Source: Onchocerca volvulus
Lineage: Eukaryota; Nematoda; Chromadorea; Rhabditida; Onchocercidae
Length of the DNA stretch: 64,000 bases
Direction of reading: 5' to 3'
NCBI GenBank assembly: GCA_000499405.2
Contig: HG738140.1
Span: forward strand, 11,001,560-11,065,559
Part shown: positions 47,973 to 61,286 of the stretch, piece after piece
How positions within the stretch are numbered: the stretch's first letter is position 1
Layout: the number at the start of each line of letters is the position of its first letter
Notes under the pieces: generated by a model
Told to the model about the DNA's origin: nothing
The model's input: only the letters and a program-made list of their open reading frames with translations
Databases searched by the model: none
Position numbers and translations under genes: made by a program

Positions 47973-50900
47973 ATGAGTAGTACGGAAGTTGACAAGGATG
48001 GAGAAATCCAAGATGAAGAAATTCAGGATGAAGAAACTCTGGATGAAGAAACTGAACAATTCCAAAAAACGATTGATTGGGAATCGTTGTTAAATCCGAC
48101 AAATGATCCGGATCTTGCCGACCTATTTCAATCACCGGTCGATGATGCAGTCAATACTCTCAAGTATTGTAATTTTTTGTAATTCAAGATCTAATGTTTG
48201 CTTTATTCTGTCTTTCAAATTATTCCTGTATTATTTTCTTGAATGAACGAATCCATCTAAATTTTTGATTTCTTTAAAAGAAAAAAACCTGAACTTTATT
48301 TAGATCTTCAGTTATTCTGAAATTCCATTCCATTCTCTTCGCTGCTATTCTCACTGCCAATGTTTTTGAAACTTCTGAAATACCATTTAGTTGAATAAAT
48401 GATTTAACAAAATGCACTAACACTTCTAATTGCTTCGAAATTTATCTCTTCCATATATTTTTCCAGTTCATTAAAGAACTGATGATCAAAAACATCGCAT
48501 AAACTATTCAAACAATTATCTTCACGAGATATGAATACTACGAATAGAATTTGTATTGTGATCGAATTTCAGAACAGGACGAGAAATCCAGAAAATATCG
48601 ATATTTCGAACATTAGGCAAATTGATAGAAACCGATGGGGAGGAAGTAATCGAAAAGGTCATCCCAATCATTCAGGTTACTTTAATTTCCGTTGGATTCT
48701 AGAAATTCATGAATTTTATTTACTTGCTTTCGTGTTTTTGGATTGTAATTATTGATTTTTTAAGGCCAAATTTGATATCGAAAGTTCTAAAAATGGAATT
48801 TTTTATACTACATGATAAAATTCACTTCTGATTATAATGTGTTTTAATTTTAAGTTTCATAACTTGAAGAAATCACTGAGAGGAGATTGTTTATTAGAGG
48901 AAATAGGAACTGTAAGCATTCCAGTATTAGTTTTACTATTTGGAAGCGTGGGTTATTTTTGAAAAATGTAGTTTATGCGGAGTTATCTGCAAATTCAATC
49001 ATCTTCTGAAATGAGAAAAAAATTGAGTAGAAATGAGAAATGGCGGAGAACATTTGATTTCTACAATTTATAGTAACTTGAAAGTTATTGTACTTATTCA
49101 TAAAGCTATACAGCAATTATTGGATGAGGAATGCTCAAATCTCGATTTGCAATGTGAAGCAGCTGTCGCTTACAAAAATATTTATCGAAATAGCAATCTC
49201 ACAGTTTATGTTCCGTAAGCTTTTTTTGGAATTCGGACATATCCGAAGATTTTCAAAAAATTACAAAATTTACAATTACTGAACTGTTCCTTACTGAAAG
49301 CAGAGTATAATTAATGGATTAGTCGTATAAACCTAGAGCTAAAGCAGTCACATTAAGACTGTAAACTTTAAATTAATTGAAAATGAATCGCCTTACATTT
49401 TATGATGTCTAATTATGTTTCTGTTCTAATTTTAATTTATCATTAATGTTTCATTCCTTTTCTCACTTATCCAACCCTTACTTTTTATTTCTTCCATAAA
49501 AGAAAAAAAAGAAAAATTGAGCATTAGTGGATTATTTCAATTATAACAAAAAATAGATCTAGCGGAGAATAAAATTTTAGAGGTCTTAGTGATGTGATTC
49601 TCAGCGGTATATTGCAGAATGCGGCACAACAAAAGGACAATTGCAAGTTTCATTCATCCTATTAATTCATTTTTAAAATAACTTTCATAATATTATTAGC
49701 TTCTCATACTGATTTCCTTTAATTTCATTATAAAGTGTTTAGGTCAAACAGTTCTTAGATTTATAAGATGTAAGCTACATAATACGAAAGATAAAAGGTG
49801 AAGTAATTAGTGATCTTATTTTCGTCTTCATTATTGTCCATAATTACAACTAACTTACCAATAAATAGAATGAAGTCTATATGAGCCAGCAAATTAAATA
49901 TCAAAATTCTCAATAATATTTAATTTCGTATATCGCAAAGTAGTAGAACCACAGATAATTTTGTTGATTCAGTAGCAGCAGCAGTATGGTTAGAAACGCT
50001 TGTTGAAATAATCGATCATATACCTGTATCGCAACTCAAACAGCTTGTAAGTTCTTCCGCTATTTCTTTGCCCTTTCTTAATTAAGTCTAAGTATTTTGC
50101 ACAAATTTCACTCTTCCTGATGATTTTATTTGCAATTGGTTCTTTTTTCGTGAGCTTTATCAATCATGATAATGATAGCAATAATGAGAATGAATAAGAT
50201 TATGATTATTGATTTTGAGATTTCAAGGAAAAATTCAGTCTGTTATGCAAACATCGTTTTATAGTAACAATAACGATTACGTGTAAGGAATAAGAAAATG
50301 ATAATTAAATATTTAATTAGAATAGAAATAATTATTTTGATTTTTATTAAATATCTGATCATCATTCTCTTGTTTGATTAAAAAGTTATTTTTATCGTAA
50401 AAACTGTAAATTTAGCTGAAAATTGAAGGATTTTTTAAATAGTTATAATATCTTTATTCAAATTATAGGTTCTACCATTAACCATTTTACAAGCTGAAAC
50501 GTCACAACGAGCACAGAGACGTGTACTAGCAAGTAAATTAATTGATAAACTATGTGCAAATTTGGAATCTATTGAGTAAGTCCTTTTTTTACTTTTTCCC
50601 TTCAATGTATGTAAAACTTCTCCATCAGGTAATTAATGATATGATAAAAATTTTCACTAATATAGAAAAAGATTGGAAAAAATGAAACCTTCAAACATGC
50701 TTCCTGAACATGTCAATTAATTAATTAATGAATTTGTATAATATGGATTATAATAAGTAGAATTATTCATTCCCGATTATTCATGATAGCTTTTTTTTTT
50801 TCAATTAAAATGCCTGTCGCACATAGAAAAATTGTCAGTTAATATAAATGTATGTCTGAAAAACAAGAATAAATTTATTTTTAATATACTTTTTTATGGA

Positions 50901-53900
50901 TAACTTTCTACAAAGATTATAATTTTCTTTCATCTACTAAAAGCTGTAAAATTTGAAGAATTTTCCCTCCTCATTTTTCAACTTTTTAACCTGCTTACTT
51001 TGCCGTAGAAATATATTTATTTTCAAAGCAATTGCAAGTAGACAATTGAAAATTGATTTGTGTCACACTACTTTATTACTAGGCTGATTCAAATTACGCC
51101 AAATCCTTCATTCTTCTTTCATTTGTTGAGTGTTATTTTTGTAGTATCCGACGTGACATTGTACCTTGTGTTCAAATGCTTTGTAACGATCCCAATTCGA
51201 ATGTTCGAAGTTCCATGGCCCAACATCTAGCAGCTGTCGCCGAATCGTTAAGGTATCAAATATTTTTTCAAATTCCGAGTGTTGGGATTTATTACTTTTC
51301 AATGTCTTAAAATTTATACTGCTTTTTTTTAAATTATAATTCATTTCAAAATGGTTAATTAGAATTAAAATCTGTAAATTTTCCAATTTCCCAATTACTT
51401 AATTAAACATCGTGAATTTTACGTACTGTACAACTCTGTGCTCAGGAGAGATATCTGAACTTCTCAGAAGTGTCTAAGCTTTACTAAGTAAATATATAGA
51501 GCGTTAAACAAAATTAATCGAGAAATGTTGAGAAATCCGAGTGATTGTGCGTCAGCGTTAGTGCCGTGTTTGGTGCAACTATGCAAGGACACTGAAGTTG
51601 GAACACGCGAGACGGCACTGAACACCATCTCCCTTTGCATCCCATTCATATCAAAAGGTTGAATTTTCTCCTTCCTGATAAGTTATCTTATCATCCAAAT
51701 AATAATTGCGTAACAGTCACCGACACTATGGAAGGAACATCATGCACCACAAACACTATAACTACAAACATTTCAGTTTAATATGTTTTGTAACAAAATC
51801 ATCGCATTGTTTTATAACGAGATTTACTAAGTTATTCGTTCTGATAAATATTTGTAAAAAATGATTCGTCAGATAAGGAGGACATTTTGATGTTATTTGG
51901 ATGAAATTATCATGTGACATCATTTAATCATTGCTTTAAGTCACTACAGAATTAACAGAATGAATTTATTCAAAATTCATCAAATGTATTGCACTGATTA
52001 ATGTCACATTTTCTCAATTTGCTGTTTTCATCTTTCGTTAAATTTCAGTATTTTGCAGAACAACGCAAATATTCGATCGTTCCACTCTTGAAACGTTCCA
52101 TCGAGCAAGCAATGAATGCTCAGGATGAAACATTCAGTGTGGTCACTAGAAATCTTGGCCAGTGGATAGATTTATTGAAGGTATTCAAATAAGAAGGGGA
52201 AGTGATGATTTAAGCGAAGATATTTTTCATGTTTACTTAATATAAATGATGGATGTTAGAAATTATTTGGAAGAAATATAGGCCGATGTAAAGAGTATCA
52301 GCTTTGGATTCAAGAAGTTGGGATAGTTTAGTAATGATTTGGATGGTTTTTTTCTCAAAAGTTTTCAAATGGCACTTTGTAGACCTCAAGTCTTAAAAGT
52401 CAAGTGGGTCTTTTTCAGGATGTATTGACAACACGGGACAACAACTGGTTCTTGGACACTTACATCCGAATTACCAATCTATCACGATGTTTGTCATCCA
52501 ATGATGAAAGTAATGGTATTTCAACGAATATTCAAGCATCCGTCAGGCGCATGTGTGCTTACAATTTTCCTGTACGTTTGTCATTTTCTAGCTTGTATTG
52601 TTTGGAAAATGCTGGAATTAATGCCAATTCACACCTGTAAGATTGTTCTTTCTTTTACATGTAAAAGCCTAGAAAGGATACGACAATTGGCAACCAAGTT
52701 ATCATCATTTCTATTTTTTCTCGTTCTCTTCAATTTTTCCTGCCGTCTTATTACATCATTTTTAATTGTTGTAAATTTTTAGGCACAATTGAATTTTGGT
52801 ACCTTCGAGATTTAGAGGCTTAATCCGTATGAAAGACAAAAAAAACTTTTAGGATTTAAAATTCTGTTTCTTGATTTTGAAAGAGATCGTTCTTTCTTTA
52901 CTTTATAGTATATGGTATTGAAATATGGCGGAAATTCCCTCAAGGATCATTTTTTACCAATTTTGGAAAGTTTTTGTTCTGATCCAGATGATGAAGTACG
53001 ATCTGCAGTGGCTTCAGCATTTCATGAGGTTTGAATTCTTTCATTTAAAGAACGAAAATTTTGATTCATTGAATTGATCCATAATCTGATTAATTTAAAA
53101 AAATAAAATAAAAGTGCTTCTGTATCGATTATTCTCAAATTTCAGCTTGTAAAGTTGATGCCGAATGAATCAGCTTTACTATTACCACTTTTTGAGTTGA
53201 TTCGTGGAAGCCCAGCCGAAGTTGTCGGACATTTGATGGATACCTTTGATCAGATTCTTCCAGCACTCTACAAATTTGTTTCCGAGCCAAATAATTGTGT
53301 AAAAACTTCATGGTACTTTAATAGTAGTCCGAAAATTACAAACTTCTATGACTTTTGTTTTATTTTAAAATTTTAAAGAATTGACGGAATTGTATTTTGG
53401 ATTAATATTCAAGTAATATTTCCTAGCATCATTTCTCAGATCTTTTATTCAAATTGTTCAAAAGTTCTGGTATCAATCTGAACAAAATGGAATTTAGGTA
53501 TCTGTCGACGTAATGGAAAGCGAAACATCGGTTCCTTCTTCAATAATTTTGATTTCAGAAAGTCACCAGATCACAATTGGATCATATAGTAATAGGATGC
53601 AATCGATTAATACGTGGAACTAGTTCTTGGCGATCTCATCATTCCTATCTACAAAATATTGTCGTATTACGACAGTTGATTCCGGTTAAAGATCTCTTCA
53701 TCTCTTTCGTTCCAATGCTCAAACAAGAGGTGCTAACAACGGTAAAATTTTTACGTAGAATTATTAAATTTTCAAAAAATTTAATTGAATTTGATTTTTT
53801 AGATACAAAGCTTTTTTTTGCACTATACCTAAGTTTGATTTAGATTTTTGAAAATAAACATTAAAATAAAAGTATACTTGTTGGATTAAATTTCTGATTC

Positions 53901-56521
53901 AAGCAGAAAGCAAATTTGATATTACACAGTGTGTTGAAATTTAATAAGCATTTTTTTTCCGTTTTTAGTAATTTTATGTCTATCAGATTTGAGAGTTCCA
54001 TGTGTTCCAGATCTTTTGGTTTTATAGCATAATTAAAAAAATTAAATTATCCTTAATCTTACCATCATAATTTCAATAATTTCCAGCGAGCAATTCCATG
54101 TCGTATTGCTGCTTCAGTTACACTTCTCCTATTTATGCGAGAAAATCCAAGCAAAGTTGATCGCCAATCTATTATCGGCTTCTTTGTTCACAGTAATTCG
54201 ATTCATTAATTTGAAATTTGTATAAGAAAGCTATTACTCAAATTTTGTTTCTTATCAAATGGCACAATGTCTAAAGTTCTGGAAATTTGATTTCATCTTA
54301 CATATAATAGATTATATTAATAAGTTTAGAACTTAAAAAAAAATTATAGCAATCGGAAAGCATCAGAATTGTCATCGACGTCGGTTACTTTTGGACATCA
54401 TTCCGGAAATTATCGCCAATTTCAGCCGCAAATTTTTCCATGAACATTTTTTGATTCCCATTTTAGAAATGGCAAATGACAAAGTGATAAGCATTAGGTA
54501 ATTGATTGATTTTTGACGTTAAATACTAATTTTTCGCTTACTGGATTGATATACTCGTGTTAATTTTGATTTGCAAGGTTTCGATTAATTTTTTAGAGGG
54601 CTGTAAAATTCTACGATGCGTTAAAGTTGTTTTTTTCGTTTCCTTTTTATTCACTTCTTTTTTGATGAGCTGGTACCACTGATTATAAATTAATATGATG
54701 TACAGGGCAATATTTGATAAAATAAATAATGAAATAAAATAAGTTAATGTGAAGGTCTAAAATTGAAATTAATTCAATTCCTTTATTAGTTCTAATTTTT
54801 GATACATATTTCTTTGAAGAATTAAGATGTTAGAATAGATTTTGACGTGAAGCATTATTAGTTGGGATGAATATTTTTGGTTTTATTTTCCAGAATCTCA
54901 AAAATTGACGATCTTAAAGGATTTTTAAGATCTCAAAGTCTCATTATAAAGTACTTTTCAGATTGCAGTTATGTCACATTCTTTCAAAAATAAAAGCAAA
55001 TTTGTATTTGCCTCAGGATGAAGAGATTTTGCAAAAGATTGAAGGAATCATTCGAGAATTGCTTTCCAAAGAGCAAAATTCACCAACACGACAATTAATT
55101 CAAACAGTAAGTATTCGTAGTTTGAATATTTGGCGTATTCTTTAGACTTCAAATTATCACAGGCTTTCTTCATGCTTTGATTTTTGTGAAATTTATTTTC
55201 ATTATCAAACTTTAGCTGACGAGAACGATCAGCTGTTTTTTTTTTTTGTTGAATTTCTAGTATGCGTGTGAATTATCCCGAACTGAGACCCGAACCAATA
55301 GCGATAAATCAGACGAATTAAAAGAAAAAGCCGAGAATGAGATTTGGAACCAGAAAGAACCAGCTATGGAAGTTCTCGAAGAAGCAAACAACAATACTAC
55401 AAGAGAGCATTTTAGTGAAAAAAGGATCAAGTATGTTGTTGCAATTGATATAAATATTAGGCTGAAAGTTGATTACTTTCCTAACAAATTATTAACTTAT
55501 TCGTGAACTTTTCTTCTTTTTCTTATCTATTTATTGATTTATTTTCTCACTTACATGTGTATATTAGTTATTTACTTAGTTTCACGTTGCTGAAAATTTA
55601 TATTTCTAGTGAAAAAGTCGTTGGCCGTTCGGATAAGGCTTCTTGGCGTACAAATGTACAGCATACGAAAACGGCTATTGTTCGGCCACAACCACAAATT
55701 GTTGTCGTACAACGTAGTCCAAGCCCAATGCCACGTAAGTTCCAGATTACAACTGATGAACGAAAATCACGACTTCCATTAGCAACTTCACAAAATGGCA
55801 GAGATTGTAAGTATTACTGTTTTCATTTACTACCTATTTTTTGATCAAATGTCTGATTGATTTAAGATACTGCAACAATTTTCAAACGACTTTTCCAAAA
55901 TTTCAAAACTTTTCGGAAATCTCAAAAATTTTTAAAAATATTTTTCTTCCAGAAGTTCGGTTCTGCTTGTGCTATTGATTTGTCATCTGATTATCTCAAA
56001 TTTTTTTTTTTTGAAATTTTAGTGGATGTGAAGTATAAAACAGCAACAGTAACAGCAGTCAAGTCTGCTCTACCACCGATAAATAGGAGAGGCAGTACTG
56101 AGATGACAGCTAAATCTCGTCTCTCAGCAGGTCACAGAAATTCAGCAGCAAGTTTGGCTCCGAAACCTTCTACTGGTTCGGCTGCAGATAAGACAAGTGG
56201 TTTGTTTATTTATCCAATATATAATAACTTTTAAAATAGTGTTAAACTTTTTTTGAATTCAAATCTCAAAGATTTAAAACATTAATGTGAACTTTGTAAA
56301 ATGACTCAATTTCAGCATCATCACTGAAAGTGCGTCGTTCCTCAGTGACTCCCATAATGTCACGTTCAACATCATTTTTAAATGGACCAAGTGGATTGAT
56401 GCCATCACGATCTATTGACTCAATTCCGTCGCTTAGCCAAGGTCTCATCAAAGTTCGCAGTTTTTCAAATATTGCTAAAACACCGACTCATCTGAGCATG
56501 AAAGTAAAAACCATTAATTAA
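47973..56521 (+). CDS. PPP4R4: protein phosphatase 4 regulatory subunit 4 (PPP4R4)
   Basis: HEAT-repeat regulatory subunit of PP4. Twenty exons: 47973-48163, 48573-48675, 49114-49214, 49581-49606, 49955-50046, 50469-50575, 51145-51252, 51500-51657, 52059-52180, 52419-52571, 52909-53028, 53146-53298, 53559-53741, 54087-54192, 54350-54497, 54962-55106, 55261-55430, 55610-55806, 56023-56196, 56316-56521. Total 920 residues (human 873). The N-terminus is acidic with repeated DEE (residues 11-30). HEAT repeats span about 65-675, collinear with human: AVWLETLVEIIDHIP, IRRDIVPCVQMLCND, VRRMCAYNFP, LLLDIIPEIIANFSRKFF, and RLQLCHILSKIKANLYLPQD. The tail (about 730-920) is basic and Ser/Thr-rich with SPSPMP, probably disordered. 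Exon 4 is only 26 bases and is placed by phase and by the match to the human repeat length. An alternative donor at 55736, inside exon 18, is possible. Confidence 0.93.
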
Positions 56522-58465
56522 GTGATACATATAGGAAGATTAATGTTTATATATTTTCTCTTTATTTGAAAAAACCAACATTAATCAATATTATCCATCA
56601 AAAAAATCAGTATTCCTTCTTTCTTTAGTGTAGAGTAAAGTTCGAATCAAAAATTTTATTAAGTTCGGGTATTCCATACTGATTATTTACCTCTCATCGC
56701 TACATCATTTTTTGCTAACGATTTTTGTAAAAAAAAAAAGCATTTTAATTACTCTGACAGCAATTGAATTGGCTTGATCTCTTATATTTTTGCAACCCGT
56801 TGATAAATTAATCAATTCCTAACTCGTATTAAAAAAGTTTTTGGGTTACAGTTTTCTTTCAAACTCAATTTTTTTGAAATTTTTTGAATATGAATCTAGC
56901 CAGGACAGATTCTCTTTTTGCAATCATTAATTGTACTTTTAATTATGCACTTAGTCAATTACTAGTTGTGTTTAGATTTATATTAGAATACTTTGAAATT
57001 TTGAGAAACTTTACATTTAAACGTTAACTAAAAGAAAAAGGCATCATTTTTGAATCTAGTTTTTTCTTCTAATTGTACCTTTGTGAAATAACAGTGATCG
57101 ATGTTGAAGTGGTATAATTACGTTAGTATTAATCACTTAATTACAGTGCACATATTAATTAACGTAAAAATGTAAGCTTATTATCCGCCAGTGTTTGTAA
57201 TATGTATTATATTAGAAATTGATCTCAGTACATCATCGAATACCTTCTTCAGTGATGAATGAACTCTTTTACTTACGTAATTTTCAGTGTTGTTTTGATA
57301 TGTTTCTAAATAAAAGATGTAGTGAGTTTTAGAATATAGTCTTCTTTATGCAATTCCACTTATAAAGACGGAATTTTCATTGCCCTCAGAGCAATCCATA
57401 GCCCAGGCACCAATAAAGCCCATTACACCATTTCTTACTAATCGGTTATGCACAATACTCAGAAATCTACCTCATTATTCTGAAAACCGAACTTCAATGT
57501 CCAAGTGCTCATGAGTATGTGTTAGAAGACAAATTGGCCATCAAATTTTGTTTCCCCAACAATAAACAATTTATGCTGACGGTCATACATGATGGGTCGA
57601 CAGAACAATTTTATTGCCAATAAATTTTACTACATTTCATGATAATGATGACAAATTAACTAGTTAGGAATTTCGCGCTGATCCCCTATTGATTTTCAAA
57701 TAACTTGTCTAGTTTGGAAGGGTCGGAAACGGTAACAAAGATTGAAGCAAATATGGACTTAGTAAATGTCGTTTTGAATTTTCTTGCCAATTATCTGAAT
57801 TTGCAACAAATTGAAGTTTCCTACTAATGCGATGCTAAGTTTTACATATATAATACAAGCTAGAATAGACTATTATTTTCCATGTTTGAATTCTGATACT
57901 CTCCTAGTTATTTTTGATGATATGATTCGAAAATATTAGCATTTTGGATTTGCAAAAATTGGAAGACTGTCACCATTTAATGCTATTGAAAATGTAAAAA
58001 AACTTGTACGTGAAAATTTGCAAAAAAATTCAATCATCCAAACATCAAGTTATAAAAAAAAACTAAATTCTTCGAAAGTATGGAATTTTTTACATTTTTT
58101 ACACAATGTTACTTCTTATATCTGTTCTGATTTGTAAAACAAATACAAGTAAATGTACGAATAATGTTGTGTTTTCAAAGTGAAGAATAAACGATAAAAG
58201 TGTTTAGTGTTGAACAAGAAGGACTTATGTGTACCATAATTAATAATTACTACTTTATTTAGATTACAAAAAACGAAAAATTAATAATGCTTGCTATCTT
58301 TTTCAATCAAAATACTTCCATTCCTGTTTCTTATTATATATATAAAAACAAAACGAAAATGGAATTCGCAAAATATAATGAAAATTTTCAATTTCTGAAA
58401 TTCGCAAAATACAATGAAAAATTTCAACTTTTCGACTGGATATATATTTTACATATATGAACTGG
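56522..58465. other. convergent intergenic region
   Basis: 3' flank of PPP4R4 and of the minus-strand membrane protein gene. It is AT-rich with no supported gene. A two-copy 36-bp repeat lies near its right end. Confidence 0.55.
58361..58432. repeat. two-copy 36-bp tandem repeat
   Basis: Units at 58361-58396 and 58397-58432 share AATTCGCAAAATA and AATGAAAA with few substitutions. Confidence 0.75.
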
Positions 58466-58545
58466 TTAATTTATTGCTGGAGTTTTGATTTGAACAGTTT
58501 TCATTAGCAATTTTCGCTGTGGTATGCCGTCAAAAACCGCCAATC
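58466..58545 (-). CDS. possible alternative 3' exon of the small membrane protein gene
   Basis: After a TTTTTCAG acceptor, a frame reads LAVFDGIPQRKLLMKTVQIK and ends at TAA (58466-58468). Its start phase matches the donor of the exon ending at 59063, so it could replace the terminal exon at 58921-58845. It would swap an acidic C-terminus for a basic one. Confidence 0.35.
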
Positions 58546-58844
58546 CTGAAAAATTCGAAATTTTTTTTTCATCCGAAGAGGTATGCGAAGTGATGGTTGA
58601 GCTAAATAATAAATTTTGTTTCGAATTTTTGAAATGAAAAATTTATGTCTAAATTTCAAACTCACATTTCAAAGTCATAATTTCGTGCTGCAACACTCTA
58701 TTTCAAAATATGGAGTGTCGGAAAAACTTTTTTAGAACAGTACAAAATTCTTTTCACTGCTTATGACTGGATGATCAAGATCACCCGTAAAAAAGAAATT
58801 CCGGGAAGGAAAAAAGATGGATCACTAATTCTGAAAATTGTTTT

Positions 58845-60189
58845 CTAGGAATTATAAAACGAACAAGCATCCACTGTTTCTTCATCTTGTTCCTCAGTCT
58901 CTTCATCCTTGCCGCTGATGGCTGAAAATAAATTTTAAGCAATAAATAATAAATTTTAAACAATAAATGCAGGACTGTCTCTTCAATTCTCAGGAGTATA
59001 GTGAAATATAAAAAATAAAATTGTACTGAGCAAGCAGAAGCAAATAAAACAAAAGAAATAACCATCAATGCCCTCGATGAAGACATAAGGATTCTCCAGA
59101 TCTTGAAACATGTACCAGGCGAACGCTAAGCTTACAACAAATCGCTTCCCGATGTACGACATTTGCCATGCGTCATGTATACTGCAATAAAATGAAATGC
59201 TGAAATAATGAGAATCGAAAGAAATGAAACTAATTTTTTCCAAATCTTTGATTTTACAATTTTTGCATGATTAACTTTACTATTTCAATCTCTTCAATTT
59301 TACATTTAAACAATGTTACAGTTTCCTATTTGCCACTTTTTATATGTGATTACTAATGATTACCTTTGCAAGCAAGAAAAAAAAGCAAAAAACTTTCTTT
59401 TGCATTGCAAATGCAAATCAAATCGTACTGATTAATGGAAGTAAGAATGAACACCTCAAACTCTACACCGCATTCTCGTCAAGTCTATTTGACACTGCTG
59501 ATGACAGTATCATCTTCCATCGAAATCAAAAACTCTGATCCGTTATTCAAATTAACAAATCTCTTGAAGAGATGGTCTTCCTACAGACAAGAACTTTCTC
59601 AAACCGACTGTTTTATTATTAGTTGCTGGTGATTTGAAGCTTGCAGCCTTTTTGTCTTGTTTTAATCTTTCGAAATATTATTTTGCTATGTTTCATTTTT
59701 TTCCTGCAACTCTATTGTCATGGCAATATCGTTTCTAATATCGGCTAACGTCAAAATGACCAACTTTCGAAGATAACTTGCATATAACTAATGATACAAA
59801 ACATGATGTAAACGTTTAACAATTAAAAATAATCCACTTAACTAATTAAATTTCAAGTAGTCCTAATTTTATCCTTAAATCAATCTAATTCAGCTATGGC
59901 CCATTTCTTGCGAGAAATCTTAATAAATATGGTTTTAAGATTCAAAATTAATACAATGAAGATTTGCATTTGAAATCAATGGAATGAAAGCACAGTAATA
60001 GTACCGGCCGAAAATTTTTCTCCACAATGAGCTCTGTTCCCAATCATGTTTTCTGAAACGTGGTCGGTAAATTGGTTCCTCGATGAATGTGGTACATTTG
60101 GATCTGAGTGGTGTCATCAATTGTTTCACTTGTAACTTGTTGCAGAGTGAGCGATGAGCTACTGTCGTCGTTGTCTTTGCGATACACAT
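58845..60189 (-). CDS. small single-pass membrane protein, unrecognised
   Basis: Three exons: 60189-60005, 59181-59063 and 58921-58845, phases consistent, 126 residues. The first 40 or so residues are basic and Ser/Thr-rich with almost no acids (MCIAKTTTTVAHRSLCNKLQ), compatible with mitochondrial import, though this is not proven. Then comes YRPRFRKHDWEQSSLWRKIF, a hydrophobic helix (RFVVSLAFAWYMF) at about 75-87, the motif DLENPYVFIEGID, and an acidic tail (KDEETEEQDEETVD). Size and layout resemble accessory subunits of inner-membrane complexes, but I recognise no family. A second, phase-compatible 3' exon lies downstream at 58545-58466. Confidence 0.6.
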
Positions 60190-60220
60190 TTTTGACTTTA
60201 AAGAACAAAATCAAATTTAA

Positions 60221-60571
60221 TGGAAAATCTTCAATAAATCAATTAAAACTGAATTCTCATTCGACTGGGAAACTGAGTGTTTCGAGAAAGAGCATTCTGA
60301 ATTGGAACAGGTTTATGAAAGCTTGCTTTTGGTATCTAACGAGCAAAGGCTGAATCCCCAGCGTAATGGAAATACGATCAAAAAGCACGCTAATACAAAA
60401 GTGGTCAATCTAATAGATAGTCCGGTAAACGAGAGGTATACTTACCTTCGTTACAGACTTAAATTCTGCTTAACTGTCCAATTGAACTCTGAAACTGACT
60501 CGAATTTTGAAACAGACGAAGTAATCTCAATTAAATATGCTCAAGAAAAGAAGGAAGCGTTTTATATGAAG
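60221..60571 (+). other. coding-like open frame ending at a consensus donor
   Basis: 117 codons are open from just after a TAA to a perfect AAG|GTAAGT donor at 60571/60572. The translation is well mixed (for example LNPQRNGNTIKKHANTKVVN, then YTYLRYRLKFCLTVQL) and unlike nearby chance frames. There is no in-frame ATG near its 5' end and no good acceptor, and I could not find the following exon. It could be an internal exon of an unrecognised gene or a decayed copy. It lies head-to-head with the membrane protein gene. Confidence 0.35.
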
Positions 60572-61084
60572 GTAAGTAACAGTACAGGACAAACACTCTA
60601 AACGACTTTTTGGACAAAGTACACAGAAAAGAATTCTTTTTTTCATCATGAAGAAAAGTTACCGGGCAAATAATTTGGTGATAAACTGATGCAAGAGTTA
60701 CAATCAAAAGAAGATAGGATGGCAGAACGTTGACTAGATAACTGGTTCAAGTAGTTTTATGCTTAATATAAAATAAATAAAATGAATAAGATTTGAAAAT
60801 GATTTTTCTGACATCCAATCAATCAGCAAAAAATCAGACAAAAGGTTAAAGTAAAACTTCATACTTCCCGGTCAAAATTTCAAAATAATACTACTACATA
60901 ATTTCAGAAATATAAGCTATAGTAAAAGTTCACTGCTGCTCAACCAATCTAAAAAGTAAAATCAATGATTAAAAAACGATGAAAAGAGTTGAAAAGCAAA
61001 ATGCGCTCTGTAATCTTGCATATCCATCAATAGGAATGCATTTTGATTTCAGCACACAATTACATATAGGTATGACTTTTGGAT

Positions 61085-61286
61085 GGGATAAATGGTACCT
61101 GAATCACTGTCTTATAATTGGGATAAATGGTACCCGAATTAGTCATGGATGGATAAATGGTACCCGAATCAGTGTTTTATAAATGGAATAAATGGTCCCG
61201 GATTAGTGTCTTATGGATGGGTAAATGGTACCCGAATCAGTGTCTTATGAATGAGATAAATGATACCCGAATCAGTATTACATATG
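61085..61286. repeat. minisatellite, about six units of 30-35 bp
   Basis: Consensus core GGATAAATGGTACCCGAATC followed by AGTGTYTTATRAATG. Units begin near 61085, 61120, 61150, 61185, 61219 and 61254. Most carry the palindrome GGTACC or its one-base variant. Part of the array is open on the plus strand with repeated INGTRIS. Confidence 0.85.

Noticed and set aside
48531..48755. 74-codon plus ORF over the second PPP4R4 exon
   Set aside because: Wrong frame: the exon at 48573-48675 reads correctly in another frame that matches PPP4R4.
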